Assembly: GCA_001692895.1 (NCBI GenBank)
Contig: KV748201.1
Coordinates: forward strand, 62,001 to 126,000
Direction: 5' to 3'
Length of the DNA: 64,000 nt
Origin: Cenococcum geophilum 1.58
Lineage: Eukaryota > Ascomycota > Dothideomycetes > Gloniales > Gloniaceae
Below, in pieces: positions 1 to 11,759 of the stretch. Under the pieces are notes generated by a model. The model did not search any database and was not told the DNA's origin. It was given only the letters and a program-made list of their open reading frames with translations. Positions within the stretch are counted from its first letter, which is position 1. Every line of letters begins with the position of its first letter. The translations under genes were made by a program, and so were the position numbers.

Positions 1-502
1 TAATTACTATAGGGGCCGCATGTACTAATCTAATAAACTTAGACTAAGTCCTATTAGCAGACATTAGACGTGCGCCCTATAACTATAGGGGCAGACTTAA
101 TATCAGCAAGCTATATTATAGAGCTATACTTTCCTTAATAAGGTTAAGCTCCGCTTTAGAGTTAATTAAGTACCTAGTCCTTTTATCTCCTATCTGTACT
201 TTTACCTTTGGACATTATTATTAAAACTGGGTAAATCCTGCTTCCCGTTTAATCTGGTCTACCTTAGCAGTTATTAGGCTAGCTTAATTAGCGTAAAATA
301 TTAGGTACGCCAATAATACAGATACTTTAGCTTCCTCTTGCTTTTGCCGGTAGGGCTCTATAAGGGGTGGCGGGAGAGGTTTAAAGAATAACTTTGCGAC
401 TTTAGGCATATATACAAGGCAGTTACTAATAGTAACTTTAATAGTTTTTAATAAGATCTTATCCGCCATTATAGTTGGGCTTAGGACGTTTCCTTTTAAC
501 AT
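1..502 (-). pseudogene. Gag-Pol junction and retroviral-type aspartic protease fragment (gypsy copy A)
   Basis: A 72-codon open stretch (502-284) is followed, after one or two stops, by a frame reading KVKVQIGDKRTRYLINSKAE and then LNLIKES. This resembles the flap and active-site region of a Ty3/gypsy aspartic protease, where the usual active site is a D-S/T-G triad followed by A-E-x-N. Here the triad reads N-S-K, which G-to-A changes of the RIP type would produce, so the enzyme would be dead. Such a protease would cleave the Gag-Pol polyprotein inside virus-like particles. The 72-codon ORF is probably the pre-protease linker; I infer this from position and do not recognise a domain in it. 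The reading runs off the left edge. Confidence 0.55.
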
Positions 503-1499
503 ATCTATTATCCTAACTAGCTTTGGTCGCGATACTTTATTAGTCGTTATTACATCTATCCCTTGTTCCGTTTATCTCCTTAGCTATTTAGTATAGTTTA
601 TTTTATCTATCTTATTATTGTTTAACGGCGATTAAGGAGCCTGCCGTTATAATTGTGGTGCGATTTAGATATGTCCTCCTAGTCGTATATTTTAAACTAT
701 TGCCGGTTGTGGACTAGATGGTCTTAGAGGCGGCTTTATTACCCTAATATCCCCTCACGGTTTCCTAAGATCGTATAACCGTATTATAGGCTGTAACTAG
801 GTTGCTGCTCCTACCAAGTTAACGTATACTAACTCCACTTAGTATATATCTTCCCAGGACTTGCCGAGCTCTTCTTTGCTTTTAGCGCCATTATTTTCTA
901 CAAACTCTACTAAGGCCGCCGCTAGCTAGGCGCTTATTATTATTGCTGTCGCATTAGGATTAATATTCGCATTCTACTTTAGCTAGTCCTTAAGAAACTA
1001 GATTTTATTGTTACTCGGCAAATATAGAATTGGATTTCCTAGGCGCTTACGTATTCTAGTGCAGATTTGGTTATACTTATTTATATATAGGAACCCACGG
1101 TTAACTAGTTCTTAGCGTATTAGACATTAGTTAATAAAATAATAAGGACCTCCGTATCTATAATACGTCTTAGCTCGTGCTTAGTATATGTTAAGATTTC
1201 CTAGTCCTCTTTACCTTCCTAGGTTAGGCTTATATTGTTCTTATAGCGCCCCCCTATATAGCAGTAGTAGTCTATTATTATTCGTTATAGGTTATAGACC
1301 TGTTTATTCTTAACGCACTAACGCCCTATTTAGGAGCTATGTATACCATATTAGATCTTGGCAAATCTTATTAAGGAACGGCATTAAAGATATAATACCT
1401 GCTAATTTAACCGTCCCGGGATTAAGCCTCTGGAGTTAACTAGTAAGTTTCTCTAGCTTAAGGTCTATCTCTTATGTTATTTAATAGGTACTTGCCGAC

Positions 1500-2560
1500 T
1501 TATTTAGCTGAGAGACTATAGGCGGCTAAAGAGCTATATCTCTCTAGTTAGATATAACTAGCTGCTAATCGCGGAATTATCTAATTAGTTAACGAAGACC
1601 TTGCTCCTTAGGGTTTATTATTAATAAACAGTCTATACCCTTCTAAAATTAAGCCTGTCTTTTATGGCCCTCCTTAGTAGGTAGAAGTTAAAAGACTCTT
1701 ATCTATCCGGGTCAGCTCCTATCTTAGTTATAGTATATCTTTAATACTTAAATAGGAGTCCTTTTGCAAACCAGTATCCTTATTTACGGTTTTCCAAATT
1801 ACCAGTCTTAGCAACCTTCTGGGAAATTAGTATAAATTGTTTATAGTACTCGCGTATACTACTAGGTGGGTTATTCCTATACTACAGCATATAAGCTTCC
1901 AAAAATTCTACCATTTTAATTTATTAAAAGTAGTTACTTTCTTAGTAGTCTATCTAAAGCTTTCTTATAAGTTCCGTCCATCTACCAATAATAAACTTAG
2001 GTAGGCTTCGGATCTAGGTCCCTATTTAATAATCACAATATTCCGGAAGTCCTTAATGCCTCTCGTCGTCTATAACACGGTGTTGGATACATAGTCGCTT
2101 ATACTATTTAATAAATTATAATATATTTTGTCCTGTAAAGTAAGGAGTCTCTAAAGTCCCTAGAGCTAGCATAGACTGGGCCATAATATATACCTTGCCT
2201 TATTCCGTTAGTGGTTTATTATAAGGCAACAGACTTATAGTTTCTCCTAGAATAGGTAAGTTAACCTTCTGGTTCTTATCCTCTTTCTACTAGTTATCGG
2301 TTCTAGACGTTATAGGAGTTAGGTCTGCTACCGCATCCTCTAGGTTAGGAAAACTTCGTAGGTTAGCAGGCTGCCTGCTTTCTTCTTTAGCGTCATTATA
2401 AAATGGGCCTAGTATCCCTAGTATTCCCTCTATCGTTTTTATCGCTATTACTCTTATAAATTTAATAGAGGCTTGTATAAAGGCAAGGAGAATTATATAG
2501 ACCGTTGTAAATATAGAAAATAAAATATTAAAGACTTCTTTCTGCCGTTCCTAGTGTACT
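1500..2560 (-). pseudogene. Gag-like capsid protein remnant (gypsy copy A)
   Basis: The minus-strand frame contains TPYFTGQNIL, then after a stop GLPEYCDY, IRSLPKF and RWTELIRKL, the same string of motifs found in order in the gag at 24.5-24.8 kb (PYFTGQNV, GLPEYYNYW, IRSLPKF, HWTELIRKL). In fungal gypsy elements this is the Retrotrans_gag capsid domain, which assembles the particle. Stops are frequent and are of the TAA/TAG type expected from RIP of CAA, CAG and TGG. The upstream part (about 2,560-2,330) encodes a polar, low-complexity N-terminus with no recognisable motif. Limits were set by similarity to the second copy rather than by start or stop codons. Confidence 0.7.
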
Positions 2561-2769
2561 ATAACCCTCTCTTTTATCCTCTGTCTTGCTGCACTACGTG
2601 CTTACATTCCCGCTACTAATCGCCCATTTTATCTACTACAGGTCTTAGATAAGGAACTTTAAAAGTATTATTAACTTATTCTAATAATAGCAATATCCAC
2701 GCGCACGTCACTGGTAGTTCCATGCTTAATTTCCGTATCTATTAGTAACTCAACAGTTTTTTTATTTTC

Positions 2770-3000
2770 GTTCTTCCGTGGCTATAGTATATTTCTGTGC
2801 GTCTTTATATATAGAGTGCTAGACTTCTAATCTAAAGAGCTTGCTGTCGTCCCTATATGGAATGCCATAAAGTATATAGGAGGGAAGGTCTCTCTCTAGA
2901 TAAGAAGTCATGGTGCTATTAGTCTATCGGTCGGTCGTAGTTAGTTAGTAGAAATTAGTAGGAAAGCAGTTAGTAAGAAGAGGAGAAAAAAGTATATTAT
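2770..3000 (-). repeat. Gypsy LTR/leader segment shared with 23.3-23.6 kb
   Basis: On the minus strand this runs through a (CCGA)n/(GACT)n-like tract, a pyrimidine-rich stretch ending in TTATGGCATTCCA and GGGACGACAGCAAGC, and a tRNA-like segment at 2,821-2,837. The same order occurs on the plus strand at 23,360-23,580. Differences are mostly C-to-T or G-to-A, so the two are copies of one LTR or leader. I could not fix the LTR ends. Confidence 0.65.
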
Positions 3001-3539
3001 AAGAAGCCACTATATATCTATTGTGCCTATCCGAGTTATTAAAGACTCTAGGGCTATAGACCAATCTATATATCTACGGAAGGCCTATGCACTCCCTAGA
3101 CTATACCTAATCTAGATATTAAATCTAGTGAGCCAATTTACCCCACTATATTAGCTTAATATAATTCTTCGTCTACCCTTATCCTATAGGTTATATTAGA
3201 TAACTAGCTTACCCTACTATATAAGCTACTAGTCTAATACGGCTAGTATTACCCTATAACCCGCTTTATAATTATACCGCCCAATTTAGGGCCTAGTAAA
3301 AAGCCTATATTTATAGGCTTTAGGCGTAATATAGAGTCTTATGGTATATATATGCCGTAAGCCGCTACCTAAGGATAATATAGTTATAAAAAATCTGCTA
3401 GAAAACTTGGCCCTTTTAGGCTCCTAGTTAAATATATATCTGCTAAGTTTATACATCCTTATATAATATTAGGTATTTAAACTACCCTAAGCTTTTAGTT
3501 TACCTAAATTACCAGTCTTTACCTTACTAAAATATTATA
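3001..3539. other. RIP-ed DNA, nothing recognised
   Basis: AT-rich, TpA-saturated sequence between the gypsy LTR and the next pseudogene. It may include the outer part of the gypsy LTR. No reading frame of note, RNA gene or repeat boundary was seen. Confidence 0.5.
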
Positions 3540-4049
3540 ATGGATAATAAACCGGATATAAACAATTCGCCTACTAATAACTTAAGTACTAGGTTACCTG
3601 CTTTAACGCTAATTACTAAAAAGCGCGTTAAGGACCGATTTTATAGCTAAAAGTAAGCTAAGGGCGGCGAAAATACTTAAGTAAGCTGTCTATAGGGATT
3701 ATGTAATATAGACTAATAAGATAATTAAAAGGAAACCTTAAAATTACTAGCACTCCCCTATATTCCGACTTTGCTATATATTAAAAATATAGTATCTATA
3801 CTAATATTTGCTTGGCAAGAACTAATAGGTAGGATAGGTTTTACCCCGACAGATTTACTAGTGTTAATTATAACTATCGCCATATTAGCAGCTATATATC
3901 TATATAGGAGGGGTCTTATATCTATAGATAAAATAAAGGCTCTCTATAATAAGATAGAGGCTCTCCTTAATAAAATAAAGAAGTTTGCTAGGGATTGCCT
4001 TACTAGAATAGTTGCTAATCTGGACGTCTATATACCAGAAACCGTATAA
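3540..4049 (+). pseudogene. RIP-killed small single-pass membrane protein, family unknown
   Basis: From an ATG at 3,540 one frame runs to TAA at 4,047-4,049, about 169 codons, with nine or so internal TAA/TAG and no frameshift. The first part is polar (MDNKPDINNSPTNN). The last 92 codons are open and contain a hydrophobic segment (DLLVLIITIAILAAIYLY, then RR) that looks like a transmembrane helix with positive residues on one side, followed by a lysine-rich amphipathic stretch (IDKIKALYNKIEALLNKIKK) with heptad spacing suggesting a short coiled coil. I do not recognise the family. The clean frame with only RIP-type stops argues that it was an intact gene before mutation rather than a chance ORF. 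Confidence 0.45.
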
Positions 4050-5749
4050 AAGCTTTAGTTAATAATCTATATAAGGGAGAAGATTAAGATTAGGGGATAT
4101 TATAGGATATTTTAGACTTTCTTTATTCTTAGTAGGCGATTAAACCGTTACATAATTAGCATCCGTCTAGATTTACTAGGCTGCCTTCCTGTTTTCAACT
4201 ATTTGATTCCTTTAGTGGATTGGTATTAATATTGCGCTGGCGTAAAGTTCCTAGACAATAAGTGTAATTACAATAGCTTTACTAACTAATGCCACTATAG
4301 GTGTTTAAGGATTTAGTATATAGGGTATATAGTTGCCCTAACTGTCTAAGTAAGGGTTTTAAGAAAATAGGGTAGTAAAATTCTAGAGAACCTAATATTT
4401 ATTAACTTAATTATTGTTTTTAATTATATTATACTTAACAGAAAAAATTATATTAGACGTAATGTTATAATTAGCTATAAGGCGAAGCCTTACTTATTAG
4501 GCTTAATATCTAGGCTTTACTATTGCCTATTTAGGAAGCTGCTACTCCTATATAGTAGCCTACTAGATTTAGAGTGGCGTATTAGAGTAGATTTAAGGCC
4601 AAATCCACTTTACTCTAGCCTAAATAAACTACTAGTATACCCTCGCGTAACTCTATTAGGTAAATCCTATAGAAAAGTAAAATAGTATAAATAAAAACTA
4701 AGGCTGCGATAAATTATAACCTTTAAAGCTTTCTGTCCTCTATAGGTTATCGGTTAGATAGCTTAACTTAGGTAAAGTCTATATCTCCAGCTAGGTCTCT
4801 AACCTCGATATCTATTTCTATTATACCCTTGGTAATAATGCACGCCATAACTTATAAAAGATAAAAAAAAATCGCTTATTAATTTCGCGTCTTTATAGAA
4901 TTGGGTTTAAAGGCTTAACTTAAATATAGCGTTATCTTTTAGGCTAGGTTCGTCTAGGGGTATAAATACGCAGATGCTATAATTAAGGTCTAATAAAAAA
5001 TGGAGAAGTAATTTTAAGTACTAAAACTAGGTAGATCTAGTGCGGTTTAGCCTACTTTAAAGTACTTATTAAGCAATCCTCTAAATCTTATACAATAAGT
5101 AACAAATATAAGCCCCCCTAGCCCTTACAATCTCGTATTATCTTATAACTAGAGACGTTCTAATAAAATGCTGCTAACTATATACTGTGCTTACTAGCCT
5201 TCCTCTATAATAAGCAGCTTTACTACGCTATAAATTGGGCACTATAAACTAGATAACGCTACTAAAATTAGCTTCTACCTAGTAAAGAATGCCTTCGCTA
5301 ATGTGACTGGGGTTTAGGTGGTTTAACTACAATTATATTATCCAGTTATCCCTAGGTTTAGGATTGGCAATACTTAACTGAAAAATAATAGTATATTACA
5401 GTTTAGCGCCAATAAAAATTACCTTATAGGAGCTAAAAAGGGCCGCTTAATAAGTAGCGAGAAGACCGTTGTGGACTTTATAAAGAATGTCAAATATTAC
5501 AAACCCCTACCTACTAAAACTAAGAATTCTTATATTGCACAGTGTGGTTCCAATGTAATATTTTAAACTACGAAAGCTAAACTTCTGTTAGCCAAATATA
5601 GATCGTAATCGTTTTTATAAGAAAGCTAATTGTAAAGGCTATATAGCTTTTACGGGCTAACTTACTAGGCATTAAGGATGTACTGTTTAATGCTCTAAAT
5701 ACTTCCCTAAATACACTCCCTTAGTAATAAAACAGCCAGATAAATATTT
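4050..5749. other. RIP-ed DNA, nothing recognised
   Basis: TpA-rich sequence without a convincing reading frame, RNA gene or element boundary. I could not assign it to a transposon. Confidence 0.5.
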
Positions 5750-6260
5750 AATCCATTGCTATGGTAGAAAACTCTATCCTAAAGCAGCAACCTAAAGAGT
5801 TTCGGTTAAACTATCTACCAGAAATTATCTACTAAAAACTATCTACCTAAAATTATCTACTATAAACCATTTACCGAAAATTATCTACTAAAAACTATCT
5901 ACTAAAAACTATCTACTAGAAACTATAAGGCATATTACCTAGGTATATAGTAAGGAGCGGGTAAGCTAGGTATAAGTTATAGAAGAGTTAATAGAAGAGA
6001 GGGCGGTATAGTAAAGAGTATAGCAATAGCCTTGTATAAAGATAAACTAATAAGGAGAGTAGGAGGGCTATAAGCCCGAGGTGCTTATAAGGAGGTACTA
6101 AGCCTAACCTTTAGCTAGGCCTTAGCTACCCCTAAGTAGCCCTTAGGCGATACACCTAAATAAGGGATAAAATACCCCTTACAGAAACTATCTACCTAAA
6201 ATTATCTACTAGAAACTATGTATTTGAAAACTAAATAGATAGGGCAACTTCTTAGAAATA
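5750..6260 (+). repeat. 14-bp AT-rich minisatellite, interrupted
   Basis: Tandem copies of a 14-bp unit close to AAACTATCTACTAA occur at about 5,805-5,935 and resume at about 6,183-6,245. The reverse complement of the same array, with related flanking sequence on both sides, is at 56,640-56,830. The 250 bp between the two blocks (about 5,936-6,182) begins near TAAGGCATATTACC and ends near the complement of TAAGGGGTATTTTA, so it may be a small insertion with short imperfect inverted ends. That last point is inference. Confidence 0.7.
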
Positions 6261-8770
6261 CCTTATTAATAAGCTTATACTCCGTTAATTTCTATTAATT
6301 AGCGTAGGGGTATAGGGGGTAGCTTGGCGTAGTATACGGATTGCCTTATAGATATCTTCTTAAGCAATTAAGCTCTATAGATTCTCCCTTATAGAGTCTT
6401 TTATATACATCTCGCTCCTACCTAGATTAGTAATCTAACAATTTCTATCTTATTACATTGTTTATAGGCTGAAATTCACTTAATAAAAACTCCTACTTCC
6501 GCTGTAGGGAATAAAAAGTATAGTTGTAATTTTACCTTAGCTTTACTAATTTCTATTAGCAATAAAGTAAGTATTAATGTTAGGCTAAACCTATGTAGCC
6601 CTCTATGTTAAGCGAGTAAGATATGCCTAGAGATTAAAGGTTAGGACCTAGAAAATCCCCCTAGACGTTATTAATAGAAGGATATTTTTTGGTATAAAGG
6701 AAGTCTAGAAATAGTAAGAAGCTTAGATTAATACTACTAGAGTATTACTAGTAATCAGATATAACTTAGACGGTTAAGTTAGAGGAAAGCTTATATAATT
6801 TCTTTAACTAAATATTAAAGGAGCTCTTTTTAATTCTATACTGCTTTAGGTAGCGGTACTTTTTACTATACTTAACTTGTTCTTCTTCCTTAACTCCCCC
6901 TTTTTAATCTTTATAAACTTAATACGCAAGCTGTCCTACATTCTATACCTTTTATTCTTTATAATATACGGATCTGCGTTATAAAGGTTATGGAATTCTT
7001 TCTAGGTCTATATACGCTTTTCTACTCTAAGCGCTTTCATAATTCTTTTTCTCTATTATTATAGTATGCCTATATATATTCTAAACCCATAATACAGAAA
7101 ATTAGGACTTTTAGATATTTATAGCCGCTATAAAAGGTTTAGGGATGCCGAAGTGTATTTAAGCTAAATATAGCTAAACCAACTAATTGACGAGATCTTA
7201 TAGCTGGCCAATTAATACTATATTCTTTTATGCCTGTAAGCTAAGGCATGCTATATAGGTGCAATTTATAAAATAACGTAATAGCTACCTAGACGAGTTA
7301 GCTACCTAAGCAAGTTACCCTAAAATTTGCTGCTAAAATCTTACTTAGGTAAGCAGCTCGGAAACTCCTACCCAGTAATTATATATTAATACTTAAATAC
7401 TCTACTTTTTCTATTATAATAATAGGTCGTTACTAGTAACTAAGAAGCTTAATTGCTTATTTATATCTAGTGCTAAATAAGCTTTACAAATTACTCTTTA
7501 GTAATTATTTGTCTAGGAATTGTCTTATACTAAAAAGGTGCCCTAATAGTTACGTTAGGTAGATTATTAATTTAATTATTCTAGAATTATACTTTTAATA
7601 ACACGGCACTAGGTCGCTATAAGAAGGTTATATAAAGAGAAATCTATCTACTAGTAGAAGTTAAAAAGATATAAGATAATCCTCTTATTTATAATATTCT
7701 AGGTAAAATTAATCCTATTAATAACTAGGCTATTTACTAAATTTCGCTAGGTTATAGCAAATACCAGATTCGTCTATAGTTAATATATAATAAATATTAT
7801 AACATAGCAAATCGAAAGAGACCCTTAACCTAGAGGTTTTCTCTATAACGCGACGCTGGTTAAATATACTAGCGGAGACTCTAAAATATAAATCGGTTTT
7901 GGCCCTTACAAGGATCCTAAATTAGTATTAGATTCTTTATACTTAATAGTTAAGCTAAAGATTGCAAATAGTGTGGGGGGAGAAGTAGCTTTTAAGATGC
8001 TAGATACACCGAAGTAATAGTATTATTTCTTCTCTATAGAGAGAAACGTATTTATAGATATTATATTTAGCTAGAAATATTTTCCTATTTACGCTCTAAA
8101 TTAGCTAGCCTACTTGCTCCTCTTCTCTTGCCGTGCGCTAATCTATACGATTAATATAGTATGGAGGGGGTTCTTATTATACATAGTGTCTAAAGGTAGT
8201 GGCTTTAGAGAAGTCTATGTAATAATCCTATAAGAGACAGATCTTTCTATACTATAAGCGTCTCCGCTAACTGCTATACTAGCCCCTATTAAGCTCGCCG
8301 CCTATTTATTTATACCTTTCGCCACCGTTTTTAACTTAAATTGGTAGAGTAACCCTTTAAAAGCTTCCGCAGTAGTCCTATATAAGCAATGCTTCCTCTA
8401 TAGAGAGCTACGCCTATCCTATAGCTTAACTTGTTTTAAAAGTCCTAGTATAGCCTTACTTTATTTAAGATACTATATCTTTCCTTTTAATGCTTTTATT
8501 TATTACTGACCTTACGGATAAGGTTTAAGATATTTGTTATTAATGGTGTCTTACCTAGACGTCTTTTAGGTAACTAAAATTTCTTATTAATTACGCGGTT
8601 TTTAGAACTCTATTTTACCTAAAAATGCCTATAAACGGATTTTCTAAAATTAGTAAAGGGGTCCTCTTTAGCTCCTCCTAACCCCTAATCAAGTTTTTAA
8701 GGGCTAATAAAAAAAAAGGACCACTAGCTTATATATTAGAAAGCTATCTTTCCACCTTAATTCTATTATT
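6261..8770. other. RIP-ed DNA, nothing recognised
   Basis: Heavily mutated AT-rich sequence. Short open stretches on both strands (for example on the minus strand near 7.8-8.1 kb) gave no protein family that I recognise. No RNA gene, LTR or terminal inverted repeat was found. Confidence 0.5.
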
Positions 8771-9784
8771 ATGGCGGATATTAGTAACATTACACCTCTT
8801 ACTAAAGATAACCCCTCTCTATAAGGCTATTTCAATTCTCTTAAATCTTAAATAGGCTATAGACTTATACTCGGCGGAATATATTACTATAGCTATTATC
8901 TAGCAGAAACTAAATGGCCGTTTCCAATTACTAGGGCCCTTAGGGCTATAGAAGATTATCTATTTAGCTCTCTAAATCTTAGCGCTGGGGCTATAGTGCT
9001 AGATATGGGATATGGAGTAGGATACGTTGCAATATATATAGCAAAGAAAGGATTACGTGTTTTTGGGATTAATGTTATCGATTATTACCTTACTAGGGCG
9101 AACAGAAACATTAAGGTAGAAAACCTTAAATAGTAAGTATCTGCCTAAAAGATGGACTATTACTATCTAGACGGGCTCTAGGACGATTTAATTAATGTAG
9201 TTTATACTATAGAGACTCTTATATACGCAATAGATCCTAAGTAAGCCTTACAACAGTTTTACTGAGTACTTAAACTAGGAGGGTCCGTTGCGTTGCATAA
9301 ATATAATTATATTAAATTTAGCGATAAGGAATCTACAGCTATAGATAAAATAGCGGATAGTAGTTAAAGCACTAATAACGGAGGTATCGAAGCTAATTCT
9401 TATATATAACTATTTAAATACCTTATAGACACCTAGGATAAGATTAACACCTTTATATCTATACTAGCAAATAAGGAATTCGAGCAAGGAGTTTTACTAT
9501 AAATGTTAGAGAATATAGGCTTTAAAAATGTCGAAGTAGAAGACCTATTGTATAATATTAAGCCAATGCTACGTTTATTCTTTACTATTGCCTACCTTCC
9601 CTTTCTACTTATTTAGCTTTTTAGCCTTAAGAAGTAGTTTATTAATACTGTTTTAGGTATGGAAGGCTATAGGGGAAGGAAATTTTGGAGGTATATTATT
9701 ATAACCTACACAAAGCCTAATAATGCGGTTAGGAGAAGAGGTCTAGATATTCTAAAGGTAGTTAAGGAGAATAAAAATACTTAG
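8771..9784 (+). pseudogene. RIP-killed SAM-dependent methyltransferase (sterol/tocopherol methyltransferase-like)
   Basis: One frame from ATG 8,771 to TAG 9,782-9,784 (337 codons) holds about a dozen TAA/TAG/TGA and no frameshift. Around residues 75-105 it reads AGAIVLDMGYGVGYVAIYIA, the SAM-binding motif I of class I methyltransferases (usual core L-D-x-G-C-G-x-G; the Cys codon is now Tyr, a G-to-A change). Further on, METL/IETL-type spacing, a VLKLGGSV-like motif (post II/III) and a C-terminal segment ending in GMEGYRGRKFWRYI resemble the Erg6/gamma-tocopherol methyltransferase group. Such enzymes methylate sterols or other small lipophilic molecules. The final TAG may itself be RIP-derived, so the true C-terminus is uncertain. 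With the MFS transporter nearby it could be debris of a metabolite cluster; that is speculation. Confidence 0.75.
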
Positions 9785-10559
9785 CGATTCTACTAATACT
9801 CCTTAGGGCTATTAAGAGTGTAAAGTATTAGTATAAATTGCTTACTAGAATTAAGATTTTCTTTTATATATTTCTATAGAAACCTTAAGTCGTTTCTTTC
9901 TACCTAGTGATATATAGAATTGCGATAGACACTTACAGTTATTAGTAAAATTAGATTCGCCCTAGTTACTAAATACTCCACGCTATAGTTCCGTAGATTA
10001 AATTCCGTGTATCTTATTAAGCAGCTAGAGATATTATAGGGTACCAACGCTACTTTAAGGATTTCTCTACTTATAAATAATTAATAGCTTAAGTTACTAT
10101 AAAACTTATTACTAGGGAGCTATTTTGGTAAGATCTGTATTCCTAAGGTTAGTTAATAGTGCGTAACTTAGAAGTAAGCTTTTAGGGCGGCTAATATTAT
10201 CCGTTTATTCCCTATTAAATATATTTAAATTACGCAATTCTAAATACTAAAATAACTTCCAACTCTAAAGTATACTAAGCCCCTTAGTTTTCCAACCTAC
10301 TAATAACCTAAGAGCTATAAATAGGAGCGTTTTTAAATGCCACTATTTTCTCATATTATCTATATAAGTGGCGATAGTTGCTTAAATATATAAACACTAA
10401 TTATACTAATTAATACCTATAGATCCTTAAAACCTGGCTCCTTAGTATATTAGCGTAAGCATAAAATAATCCCTTTTAGGTTATTCCTGTCTAACTTTAC
10501 TAGGTGTATAATGCTATCGCAATAAGGGAGATAAATAAAACTTATCCTTTACATCTTCC
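9785..10559. other. RIP-ed DNA, nothing recognised
   Basis: AT-rich sequence between two pseudogenes. It may include the upstream part of the coiled-coil family member that follows, but I could not carry a frame through it. Confidence 0.45.
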
Positions 10560-11180
10560 TCCCAATTTAAAATTTTCGGCTATTAACAAAAAACTATATA
10601 ATATATGCGGCACTATTAAGGTATCCTATAGGGAATTGCATTAGTACCAAGGTTCCTATGCTTTCTTAAATAATAGGTACGCCACTTATAATTAAATGCT
10701 TAGAGATAAGTAATAAAAGCTTTTAGAATCCTCTAACGCCTATAAATCTCTCCTTTATTAATATAATAAGGCGCTTTTTAATGTCTATAGTATGGCTAAC
10801 AAAGTTATCGCCTTATAAGTGGAGCTCGGAAAGGTTAATAAGGCCTTAAAGGCATAATAGGTAAAGGTTAAAGATTATAAGCGTTATTTAAGTAGCGATC
10901 CTAATCTTAATAAGATATATTAAGCTTAAGTAAAATAAGGGCCTCTAAAAGAAAAGCTTAAGGCTAAGATTGCTTAGCTTAAGAAAGAGAAGATTAATAT
11001 ACAGTAAGAACATTAGAGAGCGTTAAATAATATAACTAACCAAACTCTTGCCGCCTAAAAGAAGATTGAGGAACTAAAAAAGGCGAGTTGGGAGTTTTAT
11101 AAGTTAGCCTAGACCTAGACAGTCTCTTTTTATATTAGAAAGTAATAGAGTCCTTTTTAGGATAAATAAGAGCCTAACTT
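10560..11180 (+). pseudogene. Coiled-coil protein remnant, repeat-family copy 1
   Basis: A plus-strand frame with many TAA/TAG reads SLPPNLKFSAINKKLY and later LKEKLKAKIA, LKKEKINIQ and KKIEELKKA, rich in Lys, Glu and Leu with heptad-like spacing, so a coiled coil is likely. A second copy lies on the minus strand at 60.2-60.7 kb with aligned features: PPVKE...ITINKELF, an EYKKLL/DYKRYL block, ITELKSKKLEII and KINKLKK. The two are diverged beyond RIP changes, which suggests a multi-member protein family rather than one recent duplication. No catalytic motif was seen and I do not recognise the family. Limits are approximate. Confidence 0.45.
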
Positions 11181-11759
11181 ATAGTACCATAATATCTAAA
11201 TAAAGAGTTAAATGCGCTCTTATTTAAGCATTATTAATATAGCCTGATTTTCGCAACTTGCGCTATTATTATTTAATTTACTTTAATTTTTTACTAGCCT
11301 AGCATTTTTATATTAGGTAGAACTATTTAATTATTTTTAACTATGCGCCGAATCTAATTTTTAAGCCCTCTAATAATAAATATCTTAGCCTTTACCGCAC
11401 TTGCCTCTATAGAGCGATTAAAAAAAAGAAGCAAACTTATTAGATAAATAATATTTATAAAATATATATATAGTAGGTTTAAGCTTACCAAAACTAAGGT
11501 TCGCCTAATTTAAGCAGCTTGGCTAAGTTGTACTCTATAGGCGTTTAAATATTTTAAGATATTAAAAGGCTCTACTAAGTAATTAACTATCTCTAGGAGG
11601 AATTAATACTAAATCTATTTTAATACTAAGGGCCGTTATTTAAGTAGCTAGGTTATAATTACACTAGTATAAAGGAGACTTAGGCTTCTACTAGAACCAA
11701 TTCTTTTACTTTTACTTTATATTACCTTAACCCCGGCAGTACTACCCCTTAGTTTAACG
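11181..11759. other. RIP-ed DNA, nothing recognised
   Basis: TpA-rich sequence between the coiled-coil remnant and the 3' end of the MFS pseudogene. No feature was recognised. Confidence 0.5.

Larger units (their letters stand above)
1..3000 (-). mobile_element. RIP-ed Ty3/gypsy retrotransposon, copy A, cut by the window edge
   Basis: Read on the minus strand, this holds in order an LTR/leader segment (about 3,000-2,770), a gag-like frame (about 2,560-1,500) and, near the window edge, an aspartic-protease motif. RT, RNase H and integrase would lie to the left of base 1. It belongs to the same family as the less mutated element at 23.3-26.1 kb: the leader around 2,821-2,880 (minus) matches 23,510-23,565 almost base for base, and the gag peptides align. 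The whole block is saturated with TpA and in-frame TAA/TAG, consistent with RIP. I saw no second LTR. About 503-1,500 should be the gag C-terminal region, but I could not identify motifs there. The 5' edge is uncertain by a few hundred bases. Confidence 0.75.

Noticed and set aside
5805..5935. Degenerate telomeric repeat
   Set aside because: The 14-bp unit does not contain TTAGGG/CCCTAA, and an inverted internal copy exists at 56.7 kb.
8771..9784. Functional methyltransferase gene with introns instead of stops
   Set aside because: The stops are spread through conserved parts and are all RIP-type, and motif residues are altered the same way; no splice-site pattern would remove them.
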